From Claveliimonas ammoniilytica (lineage in GTDB: Bacteria > Bacillota > Clostridia > Lachnospirales > Lachnospiraceae), in the NCBI RefSeq assembly GCF_025567415.1, contig NZ_JAOQJV010000001.1:369639-433638 (forward strand): 64,000 nt of DNA, read 5' to 3'. The notes below the pieces were generated by a model. The model saw nothing but the letters and a program-made list of their open reading frames with translations. It made no database searches and was not told the DNA's origin. The position numbers were made by a program, and so were the translations under genes. Of this stretch, positions 50,896 to 59,265 are shown one piece after another. How positions within the stretch are numbered: position 1 is the first letter of the stretch; every line of letters begins with the position of its first letter.

Positions 50896-51633
50896 TTAAG
50901 AGTGACGAAGCATACTTGGAGTAATCGTTCCCTTAATTCCTGCCTTGGCAGCATAACCTTTCAGAATCTTCCAAAAGCCCTGACGGCTCATCTTCTTTCC
51001 AGAAATATTCGGGAAAAGAATGTCTGATTCAGTACCCTTAAGCAGCTTATCACGACCGCTTCTCAAATATGCGTTCATTGCTTTCTGCGCCTGACGATCT
51101 AACGGATATGCATTCTGATTACCTTCAAAATGGCACTGCAAATATCCGAGTTCTGTATTGATATCGCCCACTTTCAGACCGACCAATTCTTCTACCATGA
51201 TACCGGTAGAATATAACAGTTCGATCATTGCTTTGTCTCTCAAAAGCTTCGGTGTCTTGCCATTAGGAACAGCAAGCACTTTCTTAACATCTTCCTTGGA
51301 TGCACTCTTCGGTGCACGCCGCTCAATCTTTGGACTGGTCAGTGTAGAAGACACGTCCTCAGCCAGAATTCCTTCTCTGACAAGATATTGGAAAAATCCT
51401 TTTATGGATGCAACATTTCTTGAAATTGTCGTATTGGTCAGCCCTTGTTTCTCCATATAAAGCATGTAAGAATTCAAATTTGTGACCGTAATCTGTGTAA
51501 CATCAGATACATTCTGTGCATCAAGATACTTTACAAGCTTCATCAGATCACGCCTGTATGCCATCTCAGTATTCAAGGAAATTCCTTTTGTTTTTTTCAG
51601 ATATTCAACATACTCTAATACTTTATTTTCCAT
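50896..51633 (-). CDS. Degenerate XerD-like tyrosine recombinase, catalytic residues missing
   Basis: A 245-aa protein; XerC/XerD proteins have about 295. The N-terminal core-binding (SAM-like) domain is well kept (YVEYLKKTKGISLNTEMAYRRD, in pieces). In the catalytic domain the first arginine (normally TGLRxSEL) is replaced: STGIMVEELVGL has Met at that place. The beta-hairpin lysine region reads FEGNQNAYPLD, with no lysine. The frame stops right after TPSMLRHS, so box II (histidine/tryptophan) and the nucleophilic tyrosine are absent. It keeps the ancestral spoIIM-xerD neighbourhood. It can perhaps still bind DNA but should not recombine. Confidence 0.85.
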   Translation of the reverse strand: MENKVLEYVEYLKKTKGISLNTEMAYRRDLMKLVKYLDAQNVSDVTQITVTNLNSYMLYMEKQGLTNTTISRNVASIKGFFQYLVREGILAEDVSSTLTSPKIERRAPKSASKEDVKKVLAVPNGKTPKLLRDKAMIELLYSTGIMVEELVGLKVGDINTELGYLQCHFEGNQNAYPLDRQAQKAMNAYLRSGRDKLLKGTESDILFPNISGKKMSRQGFWKILKGYAAKAGIKGTITPSMLRHS

Positions 51634-51685
51634 ATTCTTATCTCCTATTGTATATATAAGATTATAAGTAAAAATGCGGTAAAAA

Positions 51686-52222
51686 TCAAATCCTTTTTAG
51701 TATCATTTTTACCAAAATTGGATTCGCTTTATATTCTAACGCAATACCCATACAAATAGCAAGACAAAATGCTATAGTTTTTTCATAATTCCACTGTTTT
51801 TTTGGATAGAAGAAGATTGTCATAAACAAAATACCATATGCAAACAAATAACATGCCATATGTGGCAGCAATCCAACCACACAAAACAACACGCCGCTAA
51901 CTCCGTGATTCATTACCGCACATGTAAAATACACGCCGCAAAGTATGCCCGTCCATACCAGAAATACAGTTGAACCAATTCTGCGAAAGCGTGTCATTCC
52001 GATCAGCGCAAGAATAATCGCGGGTAAAACACGCAGCCGAACGAGATATCCCAGGTACTGTACCCCTTTTATGTCTGTTTTCTGAAATTGTTCTGCAAAA
52101 TTCCGGTTGAATATTCCCATAGACGAGATATATTCTCCAGCACTCATATTCATATAGACAATCCCCAACAGAAAACCAATCATATAAATCAATATCACTA
52201 CTCTGCTCTGATTCTTTATCAT
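51686..52222 (-). CDS. spoIIM: Stage II sporulation protein M-like membrane protein
   Basis: A 178-aa membrane protein with about five hydrophobic segments (VVILIYMIGFLLGIVYM, LPAIILALIGM, TVFLVWTGILCGVYF, VLFCVVGLLPHMACYLFAYG, IAFCLAICMGIALEY). SpoIIM, with SpoIID and SpoIIP, remodels septal peptidoglycan during engulfment. The nudF-spoIIM-xerD order matches the Bacillus locus, and this supports the call more than the weak sequence resemblance. The start follows GAGGTG. Confidence 0.75.
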   Translation of the reverse strand: MIKNQSRVVILIYMIGFLLGIVYMNMSAGEYISSMGIFNRNFAEQFQKTDIKGVQYLGYLVRLRVLPAIILALIGMTRFRRIGSTVFLVWTGILCGVYFTCAVMNHGVSGVLFCVVGLLPHMACYLFAYGILFMTIFFYPKKQWNYEKTIAFCLAICMGIALEYKANPILVKMILKRI

Positions 52223-52283
52223 TGCTCACCTCGTACTGTCAGGATATTTCATTATATGCCCGCTCCGTTCCTTTATACCTGCT

Positions 52284-52823
52284 TTAGCGATTATATTTCA
52301 CTGCATATGCCATGATGGCAGCGATTGTCTTGGAATCTTCAATCTCACCGGAAAAGATCTTTTTCTTCAGTTCATCCAATGTATAGGCTTTCACGTCAAT
52401 ATACTCATCCTCATCCAAATCCTGGCTGGTCGGTATCAGATCATGTGCTGTAAAAATCTCAATCCGTTCATCACAGAATGCAACCGTTGTCCGAAGCGTG
52501 ATCAGCCATTCCAACTTATCTGAACGATACCCCGTCTCCTCTTCCAGTTCTCTGGCAGCACATACAATCCCTTCCTCTTTCGGGTCATCGAGCTTGCCAG
52601 CCGGAAGCTCCAGTGTATATCTCTCCAATGCATTCCGATACTGACGCACCATCAGAAGTCTTCCGTCATCCATAACCGGCACTACAGCCGCCGCACCGTC
52701 GTGATGAATAAAGTCCCATTTAGCAGTATTACCATTTTCAAATTGCATGGTGTCACAGTAAATGTCCAGCACTGCTCCTTTGTGTACCAGTTCTCTTTTT
52801 ATTCTTCTTACTTCATCAGCCAT
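52284..52823 (-). CDS. nudF: ADP-ribose pyrophosphatase (Nudix)
   Basis: A 179-aa Nudix hydrolase. The Nudix box reads LPAGKLDDPKEEGIVCAARE then LEEETGY, with one residue more than the consensus between the Gly and the first Glu. The NudF-type N-terminus (VRRIKRELVHKGAVLDIYCD) and GAAAVVPVMDDGRLLMVRQYR are typical of ADP-ribose hydrolases. It recycles ADP-ribose from NAD turnover. It leads the nudF-spoIIM-xer block. Confidence 0.9.
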   Translation of the reverse strand: MADEVRRIKRELVHKGAVLDIYCDTMQFENGNTAKWDFIHHDGAAAVVPVMDDGRLLMVRQYRNALERYTLELPAGKLDDPKEEGIVCAARELEEETGYRSDKLEWLITLRTTVAFCDERIEIFTAHDLIPTSQDLDEDEYIDVKAYTLDELKKKIFSGEIEDSKTIAAIMAYAVKYNR

Positions 52824-52900
52824 TTGCGTTCTCCTTTCGTTTTATGATATTCTCTTTATGATAGTTGTTATAAAATAATGTTACATTCTTTAATTATACA

Positions 52901-52926
52901 AAAAACCGGGCCGAAGCCCGGTTTTT
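52901..52926 (-). terminator. Terminator after rny
   Basis: The arms AAAAACCGGG and CCCGGTTTTT are perfect, with a 6-nt loop. It stands between rny and nudF, and by symmetry could work in both directions. Confidence 0.85.
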
Positions 52927-52952
52927 CTGACATTATCTTCTATACAGATGCC

Positions 52953-54506
52953 TTATTTTGCGTAATCTGTTACCCGCGATTCACGGATGACATTTACCTT
53001 AATCTGTCCCGGATATTCCAATTCATATTCAATCTGTTTTGAAATATCTCTGGCCAGTAATACCATATCTGCATCAGATACCTGTTCTGGAACTACCATG
53101 ATTCGAATCTCTCTACCTGCCTGAATAGCAAAAGATTTTTCAACACCCTTAAACTGGTTGCTGATATCCTCTAATTGTTTTAATCTGTTTGTGTATGTTT
53201 CGATTGTCTCTCTTCTCGCACCTGGTCTTGCTGCTGAAATTGTATCTGCCGCCTGTACTACACATGCGATCAGAGTTTCCGGCTCCACATCGCCATGATG
53301 TGATTCAACCGCATTAATAACGGTTGCCGACTCCTTGTATTTTCTACAAAGATCCACACCTATCTGAATATGCGATCCTTCAACATCGTGGTCAATGGAT
53401 TTACCAATATCGTGCAGAAGTCCGGCACGCTTAGCAAGACGTACATCCAGACCGATCTCTCCGGCTAATAATCCGGAAAGCTGTGCTACTTCAATGGAAT
53501 GCTTCAATGCATTCTGTCCATAGCTCGTTCTGAACTTCATACGTCCAAGAAGCTTGATCAATTCTGGATGGATGCCATGAACACCAACTTCGAGAGCTGC
53601 TGCTTCACCTTCCTCACGAATGATCGCATCTACTTCCTTCTGCGCTTTTTCTACCATCTCTTCGATTCTTGCCGGATGAATGCGTCCGTCTACGATCAAC
53701 TTCTCCAAAGCAATTCGCGCTACTTCACGGCGAATCGGATCAAATCCGGAGAGAACTACTGCTTCCGGTGTATCATCAATAATCAGTTCTACACCTGTCA
53801 GAGTTTCGAGTGTACGTATATTACGACCCTCTCGTCCGATAATCCTTCCCTTCATCTCATCATTCGGAAGCTGAACAACCGAAATGGTGGTCTCTGCTAC
53901 ATGATCGGCAGCGCATCTCTGGATAGCAGTAACGACATATTCTTTTGCCTTCTTGTCTGCCTCTTCCTTTGCCTGCGCTTCCATTTCTTTTATCATTTTC
54001 GCAGTGTCATGTTTCACATCGTCTTCAACAGTTTTTAACAAATATTCTTTTGCCTGTTCGGAGGTAAGTCCTGAGATTCTTTCCAGTTCCTGTACTCTTT
54101 GCTTACTCAGCTCTTCCACTTTCGCTTCACGCTGACGTAAATGTTCTTCCTTTGCCGTAAATGCCGCTTCACGTCTCTCGATTGCGTCAGACTTCTTGTC
54201 TAAAGACTCTTCCTTGGACAGAACTCTCTTCTCATAACGCTGTAACTCTGCTCTACGTTCTTTGGTTTCCTTTTCGAGCTCATTCTTCGTCTTGATAGAT
54301 TCTTCTTTAATTTCCAAGAGAGATTCCTTCTTCTTCGCCTCGGCTGTTTTAACTGCATCATCAATAATCTCGCGAGCTCTGCTTTCCGCATTACCAATTT
54401 TAGACTCAGCATTCTTTCTGAGATTGGATACCGTCACGAAATGACTGACAACTGCGGCTACAATGACTAATACTGCGGCTACAGCAATCACAATTCCTAT
54501 TGGCAC
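52953..54506 (-). CDS. rny: Ribonuclease Y
   Basis: A 517-aa membrane-anchored endoribonuclease that starts decay of many mRNAs in Firmicutes. One N-terminal membrane helix (IGIVIAVAAVLVIVAAVVSHF, in pieces; about 3-23), a long coiled coil (about 30-200), a KH domain (about 205-290, MKGRIIGREGRNIRTLETLTG) and the HD domain (about 330-430, AGLLHDIGKSIDHD). The start at 54506 follows AGGAGGTG. It lies between recX and nudF. Confidence 0.97.
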   Translation of the reverse strand: MPIGIVIAVAAVLVIVAAVVSHFVTVSNLRKNAESKIGNAESRAREIIDDAVKTAEAKKKESLLEIKEESIKTKNELEKETKERRAELQRYEKRVLSKEESLDKKSDAIERREAAFTAKEEHLRQREAKVEELSKQRVQELERISGLTSEQAKEYLLKTVEDDVKHDTAKMIKEMEAQAKEEADKKAKEYVVTAIQRCAADHVAETTISVVQLPNDEMKGRIIGREGRNIRTLETLTGVELIIDDTPEAVVLSGFDPIRREVARIALEKLIVDGRIHPARIEEMVEKAQKEVDAIIREEGEAAALEVGVHGIHPELIKLLGRMKFRTSYGQNALKHSIEVAQLSGLLAGEIGLDVRLAKRAGLLHDIGKSIDHDVEGSHIQIGVDLCRKYKESATVINAVESHHGDVEPETLIACVVQAADTISAARPGARRETIETYTNRLKQLEDISNQFKGVEKSFAIQAGREIRIMVVPEQVSDADMVLLARDISKQIEYELEYPGQIKVNVIRESRVTDYAK

Positions 54507-54578
54507 AGGATCACCTCCTTATTAAATTTTCATTGTACAAATACAACATTTAAATTTTATACTGTTTTCACAAATATG

Positions 54579-55193
54579 TCAAGTATTCCACTCGTTAATC
54601 TGTATTACTTGACGGATATCTTCATAACCAAATCCTTTTCTTGCCAGATAGCCGTATATTTTACGCATTTCCTGATCTGTAGCACTCTTCGGATCATATC
54701 TCTTTTTCCGTAAAAGATCACGTATAGCATTCAGAGAATCTTCCGCACTGTAGTATTCACTCAGAATCTCCCGCACCCGTTCCATATCTACACCCTTCTT
54801 CATCAGAAGTGCATAAATCTCTTTCTTACTTTTACTATTCTTCCTGCTTTCAATAAATCGTCGGATATAAGACTCGTCGTTAATATAGCCAAAAGACTTC
54901 ACATAGGCAATTGCCTCATCCGCAATGTCTGCCGGATAATCACCATTCAGTAATTTGGTGCGCAGCTGGCTTTCTGTACGGTCCATATCATTCAGCAGAT
55001 GCATCGCCCGCAACTTTGCTCTTTTCAAAACAACCTTTTCCCGTATCTCCTGATATACTTCTTCACTCAGCTCGCCATCTTCCTGTATTCTATAGCGAAA
55101 CAGTTCGCCTTTATAAAGTGTAAAGGCGAACTGTCCATCCAGATATACTTTAAACTTAGTCTTACTTACCGACTTGATATCTGTAATCTGCAT
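54579..55193 (-). CDS. recX: Regulatory protein RecX
   Basis: A 204-aa inhibitor of RecA filaments made of repeated three-helix units. The N-terminal MQITDIKSVSKTKFKVYLDG and the patterns AMHLLNDMDRTESQLRTKLL and GYINDESYIRRFIES are RecX hallmarks. It follows recA with a three-base gap, so RecA and its modulator are made together and both fall under the SOS box at 56288-56301. Confidence 0.92.
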   Translation of the reverse strand: MQITDIKSVSKTKFKVYLDGQFAFTLYKGELFRYRIQEDGELSEEVYQEIREKVVLKRAKLRAMHLLNDMDRTESQLRTKLLNGDYPADIADEAIAYVKSFGYINDESYIRRFIESRKNSKSKKEIYALLMKKGVDMERVREILSEYYSAEDSLNAIRDLLRKKRYDPKSATDQEMRKIYGYLARKGFGYEDIRQVIQINEWNT

Positions 55194-55196
55194 CTT

Positions 55197-56255
55197 TTAT
55201 TCCACATCTTTTCCCGCGCTCTTGTCTGAATCTGCGGTCTCTTCTGTTGCATCTGCATCCTCAGTCACCTGATAATGTGCACGTACTTTATGATCGATCT
55301 CTTCCATCTTATCCGGATGAGATGCAAGCCACTGCTTGGCGTTCTCACGTCCCTGTCCAATCTTATCTCCATCATAAGCAAACCATGATCCACTCTTATT
55401 CACAATACCAAGGTTCGTCGCCAGATCCAGGATATCTCCTTCCTTGGAAATACCTTTACCGAACATGATGTCAAATTCAGCCTCTTTGAAAGGTGGCGCG
55501 ATCTTGTTCTTAACCACTTTAACACGAACTCGGTTACCTACCATCTCGCCGCTCTGCTTCAAAGTCTCAATACGACGGATATCCATACGGATAGAAGCAT
55601 AGAACTTCAGCGCACGACCACCTGTAGTAGTCTCCGGATTACCGAACATCACACCAACCTTCTCACGTAACTGATTGATAAAGATCACGACACAGTTCGA
55701 CTTGCTGATAACAGGTGTAAGCTTCCTAAGCGCCTGAGACATCAGTCTTGCCTGCAGACCTACATGTGAATCACCCATATCACCTTCTATCTCCTGTCTC
55801 GGTACAAGCGCTGCTACAGAGTCCACTACGATAATATCCATCGCACCGGAACGTACCATAGTCTCAGTAATCTCCAACGCCTGATCACCGCTGTCCGGCT
55901 GTGAAATATACAGTTCGTCAATATTCACACCGATATTCTTCGCATATACAGGATCCAGTGCATGTTCTGCATCAATAAATCCTGCAATACCACCCTGCTT
56001 CTGTACTTCTGAAATCATATGAAGTGCTACTGTAGTCTTACCACTTGACTCAGGGCCATATATCTCGATCACTCGTCCTCTTGGTACCCCGCCAAGTCCT
56101 AATGCAATATCCAGGCTCAGAGAACCTGTTGGAACAGTCTCTACTGCAACTCTGGCAGCCGGATCTCCCAGCTTCATCACTGTACCTTTACCAAAATCCT
56201 TCTCCAGCTTCGCTATCGCTGCATCTAATGCTTTCTTCTTATCATCACTTGCCAT
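55197..56255 (-). CDS. recA: Recombinase RecA
   Basis: A 352-aa DNA strand-exchange ATPase and SOS co-protease. Walker A in IYGPESSGKTTVALHM (near 65), Walker B-like IIVVDSVAALVPRQE (near 140), the L2-loop and MAW region VIFINQLREKVGVMFGNPETT (near 190, in pieces) and GGRALKFYASIRMDI. The C-terminal tail is acidic (TEDADATEETADSDKS). A perfect LexA box lies 33 bp upstream, so the gene is SOS induced. Confidence 0.98.
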   Translation of the reverse strand: MASDDKKKALDAAIAKLEKDFGKGTVMKLGDPAARVAVETVPTGSLSLDIALGLGGVPRGRVIEIYGPESSGKTTVALHMISEVQKQGGIAGFIDAEHALDPVYAKNIGVNIDELYISQPDSGDQALEITETMVRSGAMDIIVVDSVAALVPRQEIEGDMGDSHVGLQARLMSQALRKLTPVISKSNCVVIFINQLREKVGVMFGNPETTTGGRALKFYASIRMDIRRIETLKQSGEMVGNRVRVKVVKNKIAPPFKEAEFDIMFGKGISKEGDILDLATNLGIVNKSGSWFAYDGDKIGQGRENAKQWLASHPDKMEEIDHKVRAHYQVTEDADATEETADSDKSAGKDVE

Positions 56256-56287
56256 GTTATAATCTCCTTACATCTCGAACGCTTTCT

Positions 56288-56301
56288 CGAACATTCGTTC
56301 G
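56288..56301. promoter_or_regulatory. SOS box (LexA operator) upstream of recA
   Basis: The 14-bp site CGAACATTCGTTCG is a perfect inverted repeat of the Firmicute LexA/DinR type CGAACnnnnGTTCG. It lies 33 bp before the recA start codon. A partial second copy (TCGAACGCTTTCTCG) stands at 56275-56289. Confidence 0.9.
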
Positions 56302-56383
56302 TCATCATGTATTAATAGTATTATAGTTCTCAAAAAAAGTCAACAATTAATTTCACAGATCTGTATATGTGAACATAATACAG

Positions 56384-56413
56384 CAGACTGCGGTTATTGT
56401 CAACCGCAGTCTG
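56384..56413. terminator. Hairpin between the symporter gene and recA
   Basis: Perfect 12-bp arms CAGACTGCGGTT and AACCGCAGTCTG lie around a 6-nt loop, with T-rich sequence only on the plus side. It is a probable terminator for the minus-strand symporter gene, although the U-tract on that strand is poor. Confidence 0.6.
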
Positions 56414-56459
56414 TGTTTTAATTCTGATATGATACTTTTACATTTCCAAAATCGCATTT

Positions 56460-58046
56460 TTACTCCTGAAGAGAAGTTTTCTTTGTAATCGTAATTTTTT
56501 CACTGTAGCATGAGAACATATTTTCCAGAACCTTCTTATCCTGTTTTCCTGTAAATACACTTATGATTGGGACAATAATCAGTCCGCCTACCATTGCTAC
56601 CACACCGGAATTAATGGATGATTTAAAAATGTAACTGAGTACAGTTCCCCAGCCGCTCACATCGGTTCCTGTAAGTGTGATCACTAACTGCAATACAGCC
56701 ACAGCACATCCCCAGACAAAGCATACAGCTACGGATGTCTTGCTGATTCCTTTCCAGTACAATCCATATAAAAACGGTGCAAGAAATGCTCCTGCAAGCG
56801 CTCCCCAGGACACACCCATCATCTGGGCAATAAATGTAACTTCCGGATGTGCATCCTTGAAAATTGCGATCACTGCAGATACGATGATGAAAAATACGAT
56901 GAATAACCGCATTGTAGATACCAGCTGTTCATCCGGTATTTTTTTCTTTGATGCCGGTCTGATCACATCCAGTGTAAATGTAGAACTGGATGTTAGTACC
57001 AGTGATGACAGTGTGGACATGGATGCCGACAATACAAGCACAATTACCACCGCAATTACAATAGACGGAAGTGTCGATAACATCGTAGGGATGATTGTGT
57101 CAAATAACGGTTTTCCGGTCATTTCATTGATCACAACACGGTCTGCATATAACCGTCCGAAACCTCCAAGGAAGTAACATCCGCCTGCCACGATAATCGC
57201 AAATATTGTAGAAATCACGGTACCTTTATGGATATCCTTTTCACTCTTAATGGCATAGAATTTACCAACCATCTGCGGCAATCCCCAGGTACCAAGAGAT
57301 GTAAGGATAACTACAAAAAGAAGTGCCAGCGGATCCGGTCCGAGAAATGCTGTGTACGCACCCTGCCACCCCGCATCTCCGGTAACAGAGGCAAGTGTCC
57401 TGGTAGCATTAAGCAGTCCGCCGTTATCCATCAGTACCGCGCCGATTACAGCACAGATACCAAACAGCATGATAATTCCCTGAATAAAATCATTGATTGC
57501 TGTAGCCATGTAACCGCCAAAGATAACATACACACCGGTCAGTACTGCCATAACCACAATAACTATCCAGTAAGGAATATCAAACACCAGACCAAACAGA
57601 CTCGATAATCCGTTGTAAAGAGATGCAGTGTATGGAATCAGAAAGATAAATACAATCACAGAAGCTGCCACTTTTAATGGGACAGATTCAAATCTCTTTC
57701 CAAAAAAATCCGGCATTGTCTTGGCATCCAGATGCTGCGTCATAACTCTTGTTCTTCTTCCCAGAACATTCCACGCAAGCAGCGAACCGATAAACGCATT
57801 ACCAAGTCCCGCCCAGGTAGATGCGAGACCAAAGTTCCAGCCAAACTGTCCCGCATATCCCACAAAGATAACTGCTGAAAAGTATGATGTTCCAAAAGCA
57901 AATGCTGTAAGCCATGGACCTACACCGCGCCCGCCAAGAACAAAACCATTCACATCCTTAGCATGTTTTCTAGAATAAAATCCAACGTACACCATAACTC
58001 CAAAAAAGATGATTAACATTATGGCACACAGTAATTCTTTCGACAT
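56460..58046 (-). CDS. Sodium/solute symporter (SSS family)
   Basis: A 528-aa membrane transporter with about 13 helices, of the PutP/PanF type. Segments include ICAIM-like first helix (LLCAIMLIIFFGVMVYVGFY), GPWLTAFAFGTSYFSAVIFV, and the SSS signature region TSLGTWGLPQMVGKFYAIKS. The conserved Ser-Thr stretch SASMSTLSSLVLTSSSTF (helix 8, sodium site) is present. The substrate, perhaps a proline- or pantothenate-like solute, cannot be read from sequence. The start at 58046 is chosen because GGAGG is then eight bases upstream. It has its own upstream direct repeats. Confidence 0.87.
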   Translation of the reverse strand: MSKELLCAIMLIIFFGVMVYVGFYSRKHAKDVNGFVLGGRGVGPWLTAFAFGTSYFSAVIFVGYAGQFGWNFGLASTWAGLGNAFIGSLLAWNVLGRRTRVMTQHLDAKTMPDFFGKRFESVPLKVAASVIVFIFLIPYTASLYNGLSSLFGLVFDIPYWIVIVVMAVLTGVYVIFGGYMATAINDFIQGIIMLFGICAVIGAVLMDNGGLLNATRTLASVTGDAGWQGAYTAFLGPDPLALLFVVILTSLGTWGLPQMVGKFYAIKSEKDIHKGTVISTIFAIIVAGGCYFLGGFGRLYADRVVINEMTGKPLFDTIIPTMLSTLPSIVIAVVIVLVLSASMSTLSSLVLTSSSTFTLDVIRPASKKKIPDEQLVSTMRLFIVFFIIVSAVIAIFKDAHPEVTFIAQMMGVSWGALAGAFLAPFLYGLYWKGISKTSVAVCFVWGCAVAVLQLVITLTGTDVSGWGTVLSYIFKSSINSGVVAMVGGLIIVPIISVFTGKQDKKVLENMFSCYSEKITITKKTSLQE

Positions 58047-58164
58047 ATTCATTTCCTCCATTCATTTCTCTCATTCTCAAAAACACCGCCGCTTTAAACC
58101 GTTGCGCTTTAAAGTGTTAAAGTTGATGTTGTTATAATATCACAGGATGAATATACTGTCAATA

Positions 58165-58196
58165 AAAAAGATTCGGTTTAAAAGCCGAATCTTTTT
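58165..58196 (-). terminator. Terminator after the C_GCAxxG_C_C gene
   Basis: The arms AAAAAGATTCGG and CCGAATCTTTTT are perfect, with an 8-nt loop, and close the patatin-topB-LbH operon. Confidence 0.85.
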
Positions 58197-58199
58197 ATG

Positions 58200-58604
58200 C
58201 TATATGATAATCTCTAATACTTCTACTGCTGTTTTCACACATTCTCTGCAGCATGGCAATGGCTGTGCTCCTTTATCCGTAAGCAAATCTCTGCACATCA
58301 GAGATCCCTTCTTTTCTTCAAACAGACGAGCAGCCTCCATAATCTTGTTATAAGTATCTGATTTCGTCATATATGGATCAGAGAGATTTCCTGCTGAATT
58401 GGCAAGACCTATAGTCATAAACATCCCAACAACTGCACCGCAAGTATCTTTAAGACCTCCCATTCCCAGACCAAATCCTTCTGTCATGCGAAATACATCT
58501 TTTTCTTCTAAGCCAAATTCCTCACAATAACAACATATAACTGACTGGCAGCAGTTATACATGTGATTAAATTTGTCTTCCGCTATTTGAAGCTTAGATT
58601 CCAT
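58200..58604 (-). CDS. C_GCAxxG_C_C-type redox-family protein
   Basis: A small protein of about 134 aa with the family's spaced cysteines: YNCCQSVICCYCEEFG (near 20), GGLKDTCGAVVGMFMTIG (near 55; the GCA/TCGAxxG block), LMCRDLL and PCCRECVKTAVEVLE at the C-terminus. Members are predicted redox or metal proteins in anaerobes with no fixed role. Start chosen at 58604; its first codons overlap the end of the hexapeptide-repeat gene by 11 bp, so translation is coupled. Confidence 0.85.
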   Translation of the reverse strand: MESKLQIAEDKFNHMYNCCQSVICCYCEEFGLEEKDVFRMTEGFGLGMGGLKDTCGAVVGMFMTIGLANSAGNLSDPYMTKSDTYNKIMEAARLFEEKKGSLMCRDLLTDKGAQPLPCCRECVKTAVEVLEIII

Positions 58605-59265
58605 ATTTTTCCACAACCTCGCCCTGTTTTTTGTAAATGCTTCCTGCCGGCACCACTCCTCTTACGGATGAAAGCGGATAGATATTACTGTGTGCTCCCA
58701 CAACTGTTCCGGGATTCAGCACAGATCCGCAGCCTACCTCTACTTCATCTCCAAGCATTGCTCCGAATTTCTTGATACCGGTCTCAATATTGCCTTCCGG
58801 AGTCTTAACAACTACCAGCTTCTTGTCGGATTTTACATTAGAAGTAATAGAACCTGCTCCCATATGCGCCTTATAACCAAGAATGGAGTCACCTACATAA
58901 TTGTAATGTGGCACCTGAACTTTGTTAAATAGCACAACATTTTTCAGCTCTGTAGAATTGCCCACAACCGCGCCTTCACCTACGATCGCATTGCCACGGA
59001 TAAACGCACAATGTCTCACTTCTGCGTTCTTACCGATAATTGCCGGTCCGTGAATGTATGCAGACGGAAATACATTGGCAGATCTGGCGATCCATACGTC
59101 ATCTCCCACTTTCTCATACTCGTCTGCCGGAAGCGTAGCTCCCAATTTCAGGATGAATGCGCTAATCTTTGGCAACACTTCCCATGGATAAGTAACTCCT
59201 TCAAACAAATCCTTCGCAATCGTCTCATCCAGTGTGTACAGTTCTTTGACAGTTATTTCTTTCAT
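58594..59265 (-). CDS. Left-handed beta-helix (hexapeptide repeat) protein, GlmU-like
   Basis: A 223-aa protein whose middle and end follow hexapeptide-repeat rhythm (AIIGKNAEVRHCAFIRGNAIV; GSVLNPGTVVGAHSNIYPLS, in pieces). It resembles the acyltransferase half of GlmU-type or sugar-nucleotidyl proteins, and lacks the nucleotidyltransferase domain. The N-terminal helical part (about 1-60) has no recognised motif. It overlaps topB by four bases (ATGA type). The substrate is unknown. Confidence 0.8.
   Translation of the reverse strand: MKEITVKELYTLDETIAKDLFEGVTYPWEVLPKISAFILKLGATLPADEYEKVGDDVWIARSANVFPSAYIHGPAIIGKNAEVRHCAFIRGNAIVGEGAVVGNSTELKNVVLFNKVQVPHYNYVGDSILGYKAHMGAGSITSNVKSDKKLVVVKTPEGNIETGIKKFGAMLGDEVEVGCGSVLNPGTVVGAHSNIYPLSSVRGVVPAGSIYKKQGEVVEKYGI

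Noticed and set aside
50896..51633. The Xer-like gene as part of a prophage or integron
   Set aside because: Neighbours nudF and spoIIM match the housekeeping locus, and no phage genes or att-like repeats adjoin.
53499..54038. Open frame of 179 aa on the plus strand
   Set aside because: Antisense to rny, no ribosome site, Cys/Phe-rich composition typical of antisense frames.
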